A DNA stretch of 64,000 bases from Bdellovibrionaceae bacterium UBA2339. GTDB taxonomy: Bacteria; Bdellovibrionota; Bdellovibrionia; Bdellovibrionales; JAMPXM01. Below are positions 24,160 to 32,157 of this stretch, piece after piece; position 1 is the stretch's first letter; each line of letters starts with the position of its first letter. The translations under genes were made by a program, and so were the position numbers. The stretch covers positions 16,838-80,837 of the forward strand of contig DDUL01000028.1 of the NCBI GenBank assembly GCA_002344785.1. Direction: 5' to 3'. The notes below the pieces were generated by a model. The model was given only the letters and a program-made list of their open reading frames with translations. It made no database searches and was not told the origin of the DNA.

Positions 24160-24771
24160 GGTGTTCCCCCCAACACTCCCGCGATCCCGGCAAACCTCGC
24201 TGACGAGAATTTACTTCCGCGGGGAAGCGCGACCATGACCCCTCAAGAGCGCGCTTCGGTTAAAAACGAGGCCCATCCTGGGCACCTCTGGGGGACGTTT
24301 CTGCTTTTTTTACAGGGCGGGTACAACAGGAATTTTATTTTCGATTCCATAAGCCTGACTTATGACTGAAGGCCTTCACGCCTGATACTGGTCACGCCAA
24401 GGAACCTGTGGAGATTAGTATTTTCAGCTAGTTAAGTTTGGTGGTTCCAATTCTGAACTAAAAATATCTTGGGTGTTTATGCGGCGCGCGAGATGCCTTC
24501 CGAGCTTCGGAAATCGACGACTTGTGAAGCGCTGCGAAGTGAGTGGGTGCAGTGGACTCGGAAAATTTTTTTTCCAGCTGGCTCACTCGCGTGGTTGTGA
24601 GTTGTTGCGATCTTCTTGGCTCGTAGCTTCAAGAGCCATGAAGCCAGCTCGAGCGAAGTTTACCGCTGCGGCAAAATTTCCGCGTCTCATAAGAGAAATG
24701 CTCAGAATTTTCAGCGGCTTGCGAGCCTGCTGAAAGCATCCGTGCCCACGCATGTGGGCCAGCTGGAAGGC
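24160..24771. other. Intergenic region, 612 bases
   Basis: It contains a minus-strand terminator-like hairpin (24262-24288) inside what would be the protease leader, and an AT-rich stretch (24300-24470). A GCCCAC-GCAT-GTGGGC hairpin at 24744-24759 lies just past the end of the gene at 24772; it has no T tract. One plus-strand frame at 24473-24733 is basic and unconvincing. An unannotated small RNA is possible. Confidence 0.5.
24262..24288 (-). terminator. Terminator-like hairpin in the leader of the serine protease
   Basis: On the minus strand GAGG-T-GCCCA-GGA-TGGGC-CTC is followed at once by GTTTTTA. It ends about 100 bases before the protease start, so it either ends an upstream minus-strand transcript or acts as an attenuator of the protease. 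Confidence 0.5.
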
Positions 24772-25251
24772 TTACTTGGACGGAGCTTCGTTCGGATCCC
24801 CAGCATCCGGCGCATTCGGATCCATATCGCGAAGGCGGATCAGTGTGCCGCGTTCGAAGCGAATTCGCGGCGAGCGAATCTGATTGTCGATCCACTCCCA
24901 AGTGATGCCGTCGGAGCTCTTGAGCAAGACGGAACCTTCGAAAGTTTGCTCGGTTAGGAGCTGATTGTCGGCGCCGATTTCGTCGGTGAGATAGCGAAAG
25001 TGCACCAGAACTTTCTGCGTGTTCGGATCTTGCGGATCTGCGGGGACGGCTTCGGTGTAGATTTGCTGGAAGGCGACCGAAGTGACGGTCGGTTGCTTGG
25101 CCTTGATGTAGTCGCGAATGCGATTTTCAAGTTCAAGTTGAAGCTCGGAGTTGCGCTGGGCTGTGCCCGCGTCGATGCGCAGTCCCCACGTCCAAATCAT
25201 CATGCCGAGTACGAGCGCCGTTGCGAGATATTTGCCGATCGCCATGCCCAT
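24772..25251 (-). CDS. Hypothetical membrane-anchored protein (159 aa)
   Basis: ATG 25251 has GAGGAG 6 bases upstream. Residues 5-24 (IGKYLATALVLGMMIWTWGL) form a single membrane anchor. The rest is a soluble, probably periplasmic, domain with a helical segment (ELQLELENRIRDYIKAKQPTV) and beta-rich blocks (VLVHFRYLTDEI, SVLLKSSDGITWEWIDNQI). The C-terminus is Asp/Pro-rich and could be flexible. The family is not recognised. It diverges from the gene at 25584, and a GCCCAC/GTGGGC hairpin without a T tract lies just past the stop. Confidence 0.65.
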   Translation of the reverse strand: MGMAIGKYLATALVLGMMIWTWGLRIDAGTAQRNSELQLELENRIRDYIKAKQPTVTSVAFQQIYTEAVPADPQDPNTQKVLVHFRYLTDEIGADNQLLTEQTFEGSVLLKSSDGITWEWIDNQIRSPRIRFERGTLIRLRDMDPNAPDAGDPNEAPSK

Positions 25252-25583
25252 CTTTGCTCCTCGTTTGCCCCGTTGCCTGCACGCGTGGTGTTCGTTGATA
25301 GAATTCTCGTTTCGGGTGGGGAGTTCAAGAGTTTAGCGTTGTCGAGCGCAAGTTTTCAACTCGAGGTCGAAGCGGTCTCAGGTTCAGACGCTCTGGTGAG
25401 TTGAGATGGCCAAGCTTTATGCCCATTCTGTGGATAACACTGTGAGCATCAGCTCGTGGTGGTGGCTTGAAAAGTCATGCTTTCCGCAGGGGATTTGGAG
25501 GCGTTCGAGTTGCGAGTCGAGTCAAAGCTTTCCCTCGTGCGATCAACAACCTAGACACTAGAGACGAGCTGGAGGGTTTTCCA
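25252..25583. other. Divergent intergenic region, 332 bases
   Basis: It separates the minus-strand membrane-anchored protein from the leucine catabolism cluster and must hold both promoters. I could not pick a convincing -35/-10 pair or an operator palindrome. An in-frame TTG extension of the next gene reaches 25467 but lacks a ribosome site. Confidence 0.4.
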
Positions 25584-26399
25584 TTGGCGGATTCGCATTC
25601 ACAGTCTGAGCAAACTTCGCGACTGTCGGCTCGTGCCCTCAAAAGTCGGTGGCTGAAAAGTCGTTGGCTGAAGGCGCTTCAGTCTGGCTTGCCGCCAGTC
25701 GCCTCGCAGATCGCGCCGCAAATTCTCGTTCAAGAGTTCGAATGGTGGCGCTCGGCTCGCCATGAAGAAGGGTGGGGTGGGGCTTTGCAGGCTCGCGCGC
25801 GCGTGTGGGCTCGTCGTGGGTTTGCGCGAGGCGTGGAGTGGACGGCGCAGTCCATGGGTTGGAAATTGCGAGGCCGCGTGGGCGAAGTCACTTGGCGTGA
25901 GACTTCGGGCGCGACGCCACGGGGATTTTATGAAGTCGATGTGACGCATGCGAGCGTGGGGGCGGTGCTCGATGCGGCGGACTTGATGTTGCGTCGCCAA
26001 CTGAGCGAGGTTTTTGATCTTCGAGTTGATGCTATCGGCGTCGAAAGCGCGCATTTGCAGTTTCACGATCTTGGTGGGGAAGGCGAATCGAGCGGTGGTG
26101 GCCTGCGGCTCACGCCGATTCCGATGAGCCAAGGCGCCAGCCAGTTCAGCGCTTCAGACTCGATGATGGCGGATGATCGCGCTTGGCGAGTCACCTTGCC
26201 TTGGCGCGAGGCGGATCGCGAGCAGCTGCGACGTGAACTTTGGCGATCGGCCGATGGGCAAGTGCGGACACAAGTGACGGCACATGTGTTTGAGATTGTC
26301 GTTGGAGAGCAAGTCGGACGGCGGATTGCCGATGTGGAATTGAATTTGGTTTTGATGTCTGGAGCGGCTCGACGCGTGTTGGGTCCGACGGCTCAGTGA
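25584..26399 (+). CDS. Hypothetical protein upstream of methylcrotonyl-CoA carboxylase genes
   Basis: No family is recognised. TTG 25584 is preferred because GGAGGG lies 7 bases upstream, giving 271 residues; a longer TTG frame begins at 25467. The protein is rich in Arg, Trp, Gln and Ala, without signal peptide or membrane segment. Near the start it has a short internal repeat (LKSRWLKSRWLKAL), and later a possible sensor-like beta region (FYEVDVTHASVGAVLDAADLMLRRQL). Its stop is only 10 bases before the carboxylase start, so it is the first gene of the leucine catabolism operon and may regulate or assist that pathway (inference). Confidence 0.62.
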   Translation: MADSHSQSEQTSRLSARALKSRWLKSRWLKALQSGLPPVASQIAPQILVQEFEWWRSARHEEGWGGALQARARVWARRGFARGVEWTAQSMGWKLRGRVGEVTWRETSGATPRGFYEVDVTHASVGAVLDAADLMLRRQLSEVFDLRVDAIGVESAHLQFHDLGGEGESSGGGLRLTPIPMSQGASQFSASDSMMADDRAWRVTLPWREADREQLRRELWRSADGQVRTQVTAHVFEIVVGEQVGRRIADVELNLVLMSGAARRVLGPTAQ

Positions 26400-26409
26400 G
26401 GGAGTGGTG

Positions 26410-28104
26410 ATGGCGGATACAGGTTGGCCAGGTCTAAATTCGACGGCGAATTCGCGAATTCACTTTGAAGCCGGTGCGCACTCCGGCGTGCCCTCGGGTC
26501 CGCAATTGGAATCGCAGCTCAACGTGAAGTCTAAAGAGTCCTCGGAAAATCGAGAATGGATGCGCGGTTTGATTCGTGAACTTCGCCAGCGACGCGATGT
26601 GGTTCGCGCGGGTGGCGGTGCGGATGCGATCGCGCGCCACAAGTCGCGAGGCAAGCTGACGGCGCGTGAGCGTGTGGAGGCTTTGCTAGATCCGGGCACG
26701 GCTTTTTTGGAGATCGGCGCGCTGGCGGCTTGGGAAATGTACGACGGTCAGGCGCCGGGTGCGGGCATGGTCGCGGGCATTGGCGTGGTGAGTGGGCAGG
26801 ACTGTATGATTCTCGCTAACGACGCCACTGTGAAGGGCGGAACTTACTTTCCGATGTCGGTCAAAAAACATCTGCGTGCGCAAGAGATCGCGGCGGAGAA
26901 TCGCTTGCCTTGTGTTTATCTTGTGGACTCGGGAGGGGCGTTCTTGCCCTTGCAGGCCGAAGTTTTCCCGGATCGCGATCACTTTGGGCGGATCTTTTTT
27001 AATCAAGCGCGCATGTCGGCGGCGGGTATTCCGCAAATCGCCGTGGTGATGGGTTCGTGCACGGCGGGCGGAGCCTATGTGCCGGCGATGAGCGATGAGA
27101 CGGTGATCGTCAAAGGCAACGGCACCATCTTTTTGGGCGGACCGCCCTTGGTGAAGGCGGCGACCGGCGAGATCGTCACATCGCAAGAGTTGGGCGGCGC
27201 CGATGTTCACTGCCGCATTTCAGGTGTGACGGATCACTTCGCGGAGAATGACGAAGAGGCGATCGCGATCACTCGAGACATTGTGGCGAATTTGAATCGC
27301 TCTAAGATTCTACCTTTTAAAGTCGCGCCAATCGAAGAGCCGGCTTACTCGGCAGAAGAATTGGATGCTGTGATCCCAGCGGACTCGCGCAAGCCATTTG
27401 ATGTTCGCGAAGTGATTTCGCGAGTGGTGGACGGGAGTCGCTTTCATGAATTCAAGCCGCTTTACGGCGAAAGCATCGTGTGCGGTTTCGCGCGAATTTG
27501 GGGAATGCCGGTCGGCATCGTCGCCAACAACGGTGTGTTGTTCAGCGAAAGTGCGTTGAAGGCGGCGCATTTCGTCGAGCTCTGCGATCAGCGCGGCATT
27601 CCGCTGGTGTTTTTGCAGAATATCACGGGATTCATGGTCGGCAAAAAATATGAAAACGAAGGCATCGCTAAGCACGGCGCGAAGATGGTGATGGCGGTGT
27701 CGAATGCTTCCGTGCCGAAATTCACCGTCATCATCGGCGGCTCTTACGGCGCAGGAAACTATGGCATGTGCGGACGCGCCTATCAGCCACGCTTCCTCTT
27801 CATGTGGCCGAACGCGCGGATCAGCGTGATGGGCGGTGAGCAGGCGGCCAATGTTCTGTTGACGGTGAAGATGGATCAGCTCGCGGAGAAGGGTCAGAGT
27901 CTGACGGCAAGCGAGCAGGAAGAGTTCAAGCGGCCGACATTGAAGAAATACGAGGAGGAGTCGAGCGCTTACTACTCCAGCGCGCGACTCTGGGACGACG
28001 GCATCATTGAGCCGCAGGACACGCGACGCGTGTTGGGATTGGCGCTATCGGCGACTTGCAATGCGCCCTATGAAGATCGACGCAAAGGCGTCATGAGGAT
28101 GTGA
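26410..28104 (+). CDS. mccB: Methylcrotonyl-CoA carboxylase, carboxyltransferase (beta) subunit
   Basis: The 564-residue protein moves the carboxyl group from biotin to 3-methylcrotonyl-CoA in leucine breakdown. Family blocks include GKLTARERVEALLDPGTAFLE, LPCVYLVDSGGAFLP, MGSCTAGGAYVPAMSDE and GGADVHCRISGVTDHFAENDEEA; the last is the version found in methylcrotonyl-CoA rather than propionyl-CoA carboxylases. The second acyl-CoA site is seen as FLQNITGFMVGKKYENEGI and GSYGAGNYGMCGRAYQPRF. ATG 26410 follows GAGGGAG by 5 to 6 bases; GTG codons at 26404 and 26407 are alternatives. An extra N-terminal 40 residues precede the conserved domain. The substrate call rests on the motif and on the neighbouring pathway genes. 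Confidence 0.92.
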   Translation: MADTGWPGLNSTANSRIHFEAGAHSGVPSGPQLESQLNVKSKESSENREWMRGLIRELRQRRDVVRAGGGADAIARHKSRGKLTARERVEALLDPGTAFLEIGALAAWEMYDGQAPGAGMVAGIGVVSGQDCMILANDATVKGGTYFPMSVKKHLRAQEIAAENRLPCVYLVDSGGAFLPLQAEVFPDRDHFGRIFFNQARMSAAGIPQIAVVMGSCTAGGAYVPAMSDETVIVKGNGTIFLGGPPLVKAATGEIVTSQELGGADVHCRISGVTDHFAENDEEAIAITRDIVANLNRSKILPFKVAPIEEPAYSAEELDAVIPADSRKPFDVREVISRVVDGSRFHEFKPLYGESIVCGFARIWGMPVGIVANNGVLFSESALKAAHFVELCDQRGIPLVFLQNITGFMVGKKYENEGIAKHGAKMVMAVSNASVPKFTVIIGGSYGAGNYGMCGRAYQPRFLFMWPNARISVMGGEQAANVLLTVKMDQLAEKGQSLTASEQEEFKRPTLKKYEEESSAYYSSARLWDDGIIEPQDTRRVLGLALSATCNAPYEDRRKGVMRM

Positions 28105-28105
28105 G

Positions 28106-28915
28106 ATGGGTCGAATTCGATTGGAGCGCGAGGCGCACTTGATTCGCTTGGTCTTGTCGAGGCCACAGGCGCGAAATGCATTTGATGCGGAGAGCATTCG
28201 CGAGATCACTGAAGCTTTCGCTGAAATCGCGAAGACTTCGGACTCGGCGTCGGGTCAGTTTGCGGGCGCGCGCGCGGTGTTGATCACCGGCGAGGGCCCG
28301 AGCTTCTGCGCTGGGGCGGATTTGGCGTACATGAAGTCGATGGCGCAATATTCGCGCGAAGAAAATCTAGCTGACGCGAATCGTTTGTTCGCAATGTTTG
28401 AAGCTGTACGAACCTGCCCGTTGCCCGTGATCGCGCGTGTGCATGGACACGTGATGGGCGGGGCGCTGGGATTGGTGGCGTGTGCGGACATCGTGTTGGC
28501 GGAAGCCGGCACGCAGTTCGCGTTTAGTGAAGTGAAACTGGGAATTATTCCGGCGGTGATTTCGCCGTTTGTGAGCCAGAGAATGCTGCCGGCCTATGCG
28601 CGTCGCTATATGTTGAGCGGAGAGTTGTTTGATGCCGAAGTCGCTTGGCGCGCAGGACTTGTCGCGTTTGTCGGAGACGCGAACGAGTGCAATTCTGAAG
28701 AGGCTTGCTTGCTCAGGGCCTTCGCTGCGGCGGGGCCAAGCGCTGTACGAAGCACGAAGGCTTTGCTCCAGCACATTCAAGGGCGTGATCCGAAAGACCC
28801 CTTGCCGCTACGTGAACATGTGACTCAGGCGATCGCTGAACGTCGCGTGAGTGCCGAAGGCCAAGAAGGCTTGGGTGCATTTCTACAGCGGCGTGAACCC
28901 AGTTGGCGGACTTGA
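28106..28915 (+). CDS. Enoyl-CoA hydratase/isomerase family, probable methylglutaconyl-CoA hydratase
   Basis: The 269-residue crotonase-fold protein starts one base after the mccB stop. Its oxyanion-hole blocks are GEGPSFCAGADLAYMKSM and RVHGHVMGGALGLVACADIV, and the catalytic acid region is FAFSEVKLGIIPAVISPFV, in which Glu lies in SEVKLG. SxxKxxxxPA-type sequences of this kind are shared by methylglutaconyl-CoA hydratases (AUH/LiuC). The placement between the two carboxylase subunits and upstream of HMG-CoA lyase gives the substrate: hydration of 3-methylglutaconyl-CoA to HMG-CoA. The family alone would not be specific. Confidence 0.88.
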   Translation: MGRIRLEREAHLIRLVLSRPQARNAFDAESIREITEAFAEIAKTSDSASGQFAGARAVLITGEGPSFCAGADLAYMKSMAQYSREENLADANRLFAMFEAVRTCPLPVIARVHGHVMGGALGLVACADIVLAEAGTQFAFSEVKLGIIPAVISPFVSQRMLPAYARRYMLSGELFDAEVAWRAGLVAFVGDANECNSEEACLLRAFAAAGPSAVRSTKALLQHIQGRDPKDPLPLREHVTQAIAERRVSAEGQEGLGAFLQRREPSWRT

Positions 28916-28993
28916 TTCGGGACGTCAGCGAGCGCGCTGAGAACTGAGCGCGCGAACGAGACTCGCACTGCAGAATTACAGAACGGACGACGA

Positions 28994-30511
28994 ATGACGA
29001 AAGATCGACGAATTCAAAAGTTGGCGATTGCGAATCGCGGTGAAGTCGCGGTGCGGATCATTCACGCTTGTCGTGAACTTGGAATCCGCAGTGTCTTGCT
29101 GCACTCCGAGGCTGATCAGGCGACGCGCGCGTGGCGTATGGCGGATGAGCGCGTGTGCATTGGTCCAGCGGCCTCGGCCGAAAGCTACTTGAATGTGGAA
29201 GCTTGTGTGCGCGGTGCGCGCGCGGGTGGTGCGGATGCCGTGCACCCTGGATTTGGATTTTTAAGTGAGAACGCTGGATTTGCCCGCGCGGTGATCGATG
29301 CGGGCATGATTTGGGTGGGGCCGCCGGCGGACGCGATTGAGGCCGCGGGAGATAAGATTTCGGCGAAGAAGCTGGTTGCGGACGCACAAGCGCCGACAGT
29401 TCCTGGCTACATGGGCGAGGATCAACGCATCGACACTCTGGTCGAAGAGGCTGCGCGCATCGGCTTTCCGGTGATCGTGAAAGCGGCGGCGGGCGGCGGC
29501 GGGCGAGGCATGAAGGTGATTCGCTCGAGGGCCGAAGCGCCGGAGTTGATTGCATCGGCGCAGCGCGAGGGCCAGGCCGCTTTTGGTTCGCCCGTCGTCT
29601 TTCTGGAAAAATATTTGGATCGTGCCAAGCACATTGAGGTTCAAGTCTTCGGCGATTTCACCGGACAAGTTTCGTATTTGATGGAACGTGAATGTTCGGT
29701 GCAGCGTCGCCATCAAAAAATCATCGAGGAAGCTTTGTCGCCATCGCTGACGCCCGAACTTCGCCGCGCCATGGGCGAGGCCGCTGTTCGCTTGGCCGAA
29801 AAGGCCAACTACGAAAGTGCGGGAACCGTCGAGTTTCTCTTGCAGGACGAGAAATTTTATTTCTTAGAGATGAACACGCGCTTGCAGGTTGAGCATCCGG
29901 TGACGGAGATGGTGCTGGGTGTGGATCTAGTCAAAGCTCAGATCCTCAATGCGGCACGGGCCTTCCAGGTGTGGCCTCAGGAAAGTTTGGTAGCACGAGG
30001 GCACGCGATCGAATGTCGAATCTATGCGGAAGACGCCTATGCGGGCGGCCTGCCGTCGACGGGCCGACTGCTCGGCACGCATTGGCCGGAAGGGCCTGGA
30101 CGACGATTTGAAGTGGGCGTTGAAGCGGGTGATGAGGTGACGCCGTTTTATGATCCGATGATTGCCAAAGTCATCGTGTGGGATGAGTCGCGCCTGCGGG
30201 CGATCCGCAAAATGCAAAGCGTTTTGACGGAATCCGTGGTGATGGGTGTCGAGACCAACATCCCGTTCCTCAAGGAAATGCTGGCGCATCCCGAGTTCAC
30301 AGAGGGCCGTATGACCACGCAGTTTGTTGGTCAGCACTTTCCTGAAGGTCTGGCGAGCGCGGACCATCAGGCGCGACGACACAACGAACTGACCCGCGCC
30401 TTTGCGAGCTTTGCGAAAACAAAAATCTCGCGAGGCGCGACGACAGGAAGTCCAATGGGTTCTGAAGATCCAACGCGTGCGGTTTGGTCGTCGCCTTGGA
30501 GGTTGATGTGA
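28994..30511 (+). CDS. Biotin carboxylase subunit of methylcrotonyl-CoA carboxylase (split from biotin carrier)
   Basis: The 505-residue protein has the whole biotin carboxylase module: KLAIANRGEVAVRIIHACRELGI at the start, the ATP-grasp glycine loop AAGGGGRGMKVI, ERECSVQRRHQKIIEEA and EMNTRLQVEHPVTE, which contains metal and catalytic residues. It ends shortly after that module, whereas the usual methylcrotonyl-CoA carboxylase alpha subunit continues to about 660 residues with a fused biotin carrier. The carrier here is a separate gene starting at 30508, overlapping by 4 bases (GTGA). ATG 28994 is the start, 78 bases after the hydratase gene. Confidence 0.93.
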   Translation: MTKDRRIQKLAIANRGEVAVRIIHACRELGIRSVLLHSEADQATRAWRMADERVCIGPAASAESYLNVEACVRGARAGGADAVHPGFGFLSENAGFARAVIDAGMIWVGPPADAIEAAGDKISAKKLVADAQAPTVPGYMGEDQRIDTLVEEAARIGFPVIVKAAAGGGGRGMKVIRSRAEAPELIASAQREGQAAFGSPVVFLEKYLDRAKHIEVQVFGDFTGQVSYLMERECSVQRRHQKIIEEALSPSLTPELRRAMGEAAVRLAEKANYESAGTVEFLLQDEKFYFLEMNTRLQVEHPVTEMVLGVDLVKAQILNAARAFQVWPQESLVARGHAIECRIYAEDAYAGGLPSTGRLLGTHWPEGPGRRFEVGVEAGDEVTPFYDPMIAKVIVWDESRLRAIRKMQSVLTESVVMGVETNIPFLKEMLAHPEFTEGRMTTQFVGQHFPEGLASADHQARRHNELTRAFASFAKTKISRGATTGSPMGSEDPTRAVWSSPWRLM

Positions 30512-30903
30512 GTTCAACGATGCAAGCGATTGAATTTGAGTTTGAAGGTCGGCGCTACAAGGGTTTTGTCGCGAGCCAGGGCTCGGAGACTTGGTATCAC
30601 GTCGACGGGCGCACTTGGAAGGAAGCGACATCGACGCGTCGTCGCGTTGGCGGCCAAGGCAAGGCCTCGGCGCTTGAGGATCCGCGCGTGGTGAAGGCGC
30701 CGATGCCAGGGAAAATCGTGAAGCTCATGAAGGCTGTTGGGGCTGAAGTCGGTGCCGGTGAAGTCGTCGTGGTGATGGAGGCGATGAAGATGGAGTACAC
30801 GCTGAAGTCTGCGGCTGAGGGCAGAGTCGCGGAAATTCTCTGTGCGGTGGGCGAGCAAGTGAGCCTGGGTGCGGAGCTTGTGCGGCTTGAAGTTGTGGTC
30901 TGA
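30508..30903 (+). CDS. Biotin carboxyl carrier protein of methylcrotonyl-CoA carboxylase
   Basis: GTG 30508 overlaps the biotin carboxylase TGA and has GGAGG 5 bases upstream, giving 131 residues. The C-terminal 75 residues form a biotinyl domain with APMPGKIVKLMKAVGAEV and the biotinylation site VVMEAMKMEY, in which K94 carries biotin. The first 60 residues (IEFEFEGRRYKGFVASQGSETWYHVDGRTW) match the beta-rich BT domain that in fused alpha subunits links the carboxylase to the carrier. So this gene is the C-terminal half of an alpha subunit made as its own chain. Confidence 0.92.
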   Translation: MSSTMQAIEFEFEGRRYKGFVASQGSETWYHVDGRTWKEATSTRRRVGGQGKASALEDPRVVKAPMPGKIVKLMKAVGAEVGAGEVVVVMEAMKMEYTLKSAAEGRVAEILCAVGEQVSLGAELVRLEVVV

Positions 30904-30941
30904 AGATTGGGGCCTGAAGAATTTGACAAGAAGGTGTGGTC

Positions 30942-31871
30942 ATGAAGGTCAAAATCACAGAGGTCGGGCTTCGCGATGGTTTACAGAATGAAAAGTTCGT
31001 TCTGTCCACCGACGTGCGCTTGGAGTTGGCCAAGCGGCTCGCGGGCGCGGGTGTTCGCCGACTTGAGCTTGGCGCATTCGTTTCGCCGAAGTGGGTGCCG
31101 CAGATGGCGGGTTCGGCGGACCTAGTCAAAGCGGCCGTCGGTGCGGCGGAGTTTCGCGACGTACAGATTTCGGCCTTGGTGCCCAATGAACGCGGCTTAG
31201 ATGAAGCTTTGCAAGTTCGTGCGCCTCGCATTGCGATCTTTGCTTCGGCGACCGAGAGCTTTTCGCTGAAGAACATCAACTGCTCGATCGAAGAGAGCTT
31301 CACTCGTTATGCCGCCGTCGTGAAACGCGCGCGCCGACAAAAGCTGAGCGTTCGAGGTTATCTTTCGATGTGCTTTGGCTGCGCCTTTGAGGGCGAGGTC
31401 AAAGAGTCGGTGGTGATTCGGCTGGCGGCGCGATTGATAGAGATGGGTTGCGATGAAGTTTCCATCGGCGACACGATTGGCGTCGCGGATCCGAAGCAGG
31501 TGAGGCGCTTGGGCGCGAAACTACTTCGCGAGCTGGGGCCTCGGCGGACGACGATGCATTTTCACGACACACGTGGCACGGCGCTCGCGAATATTTTGGC
31601 GAGTCTTGATCTCGGGATCACATCATTTGACTCTTCGATTGCGGGATTGGGCGGATGCCCCTATGCGCCTTCGGCAACCGGCAATGTGGCGACCGAAGAT
31701 GTCGTTTACATGCTCGAGCGCATGGGCCTTAAGACGGATTTGAATCTCGATGCATTGATCGAAACAAACCGTTGGCTGCAAGGGAAGATGAAGCGCGAGC
31801 TGCCATCGAAGGTGGGGCGCGCTGGGCGTGCGCATCCATTGGGCGTCGTGCGCAGTTCAGATCCATCCTAA
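30942..31871 (+). CDS. Hydroxymethylglutaryl-CoA lyase
   Basis: The 309-residue TIM-barrel enzyme splits HMG-CoA into acetoacetate and acetyl-CoA, the last step of leucine breakdown. Seen are ITEVGLRDGLQNE (catalytic Arg and metal Asp), MCFGCAFEGEV, EVSIGDTIGVADP, HFHDTRGTALANIL (two metal His) and the mobile catalytic-Cys loop AGLGGCPYAPSATGNVATED. ATG 30942 lies 7 bases after AAGG; a GTG at 30936 is in frame. The gene is 38 bases after the biotin carrier gene and closes the operon. I see no T-tract terminator behind it. Confidence 0.93.
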   Translation: MKVKITEVGLRDGLQNEKFVLSTDVRLELAKRLAGAGVRRLELGAFVSPKWVPQMAGSADLVKAAVGAAEFRDVQISALVPNERGLDEALQVRAPRIAIFASATESFSLKNINCSIEESFTRYAAVVKRARRQKLSVRGYLSMCFGCAFEGEVKESVVIRLAARLIEMGCDEVSIGDTIGVADPKQVRRLGAKLLRELGPRRTTMHFHDTRGTALANILASLDLGITSFDSSIAGLGGCPYAPSATGNVATEDVVYMLERMGLKTDLNLDALIETNRWLQGKMKRELPSKVGRAGRAHPLGVVRSSDPS

Positions 31872-32157
31872 ATGAATTTCTGAAAATTTCGTTCGACCTC
31901 AGGTTCGAGCATGGCGCAAAAGGCGCTGGCACAGGGCTTGATACGTTTTGAGTGGTCGAGAGGCTGCGCTTTTCGATCGACGCCGATGGCTGATCAGCTG
32001 TCCGATCAGATGCCTGATCAGCACGATCTCAAGCGCAGTTTAAAGTTCGGAAAGTCTCGTGCGCATTCTGGTGAGCATACGGACTTGAGTGTTCGGCGCC
32101 TCGAGAGGGCGCGATCTTGGACGCGAACTTGGACGCGATCCTGTAGGAGTTGCAAGC

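Noticed and set aside
24473..24733. Plus-strand frame of 86 codons in the 612-base intergenic region.
   Set aside because: It has a basic Cys/Arg/Ser composition without a recognisable feature, a weak start and no neighbour that would support it.
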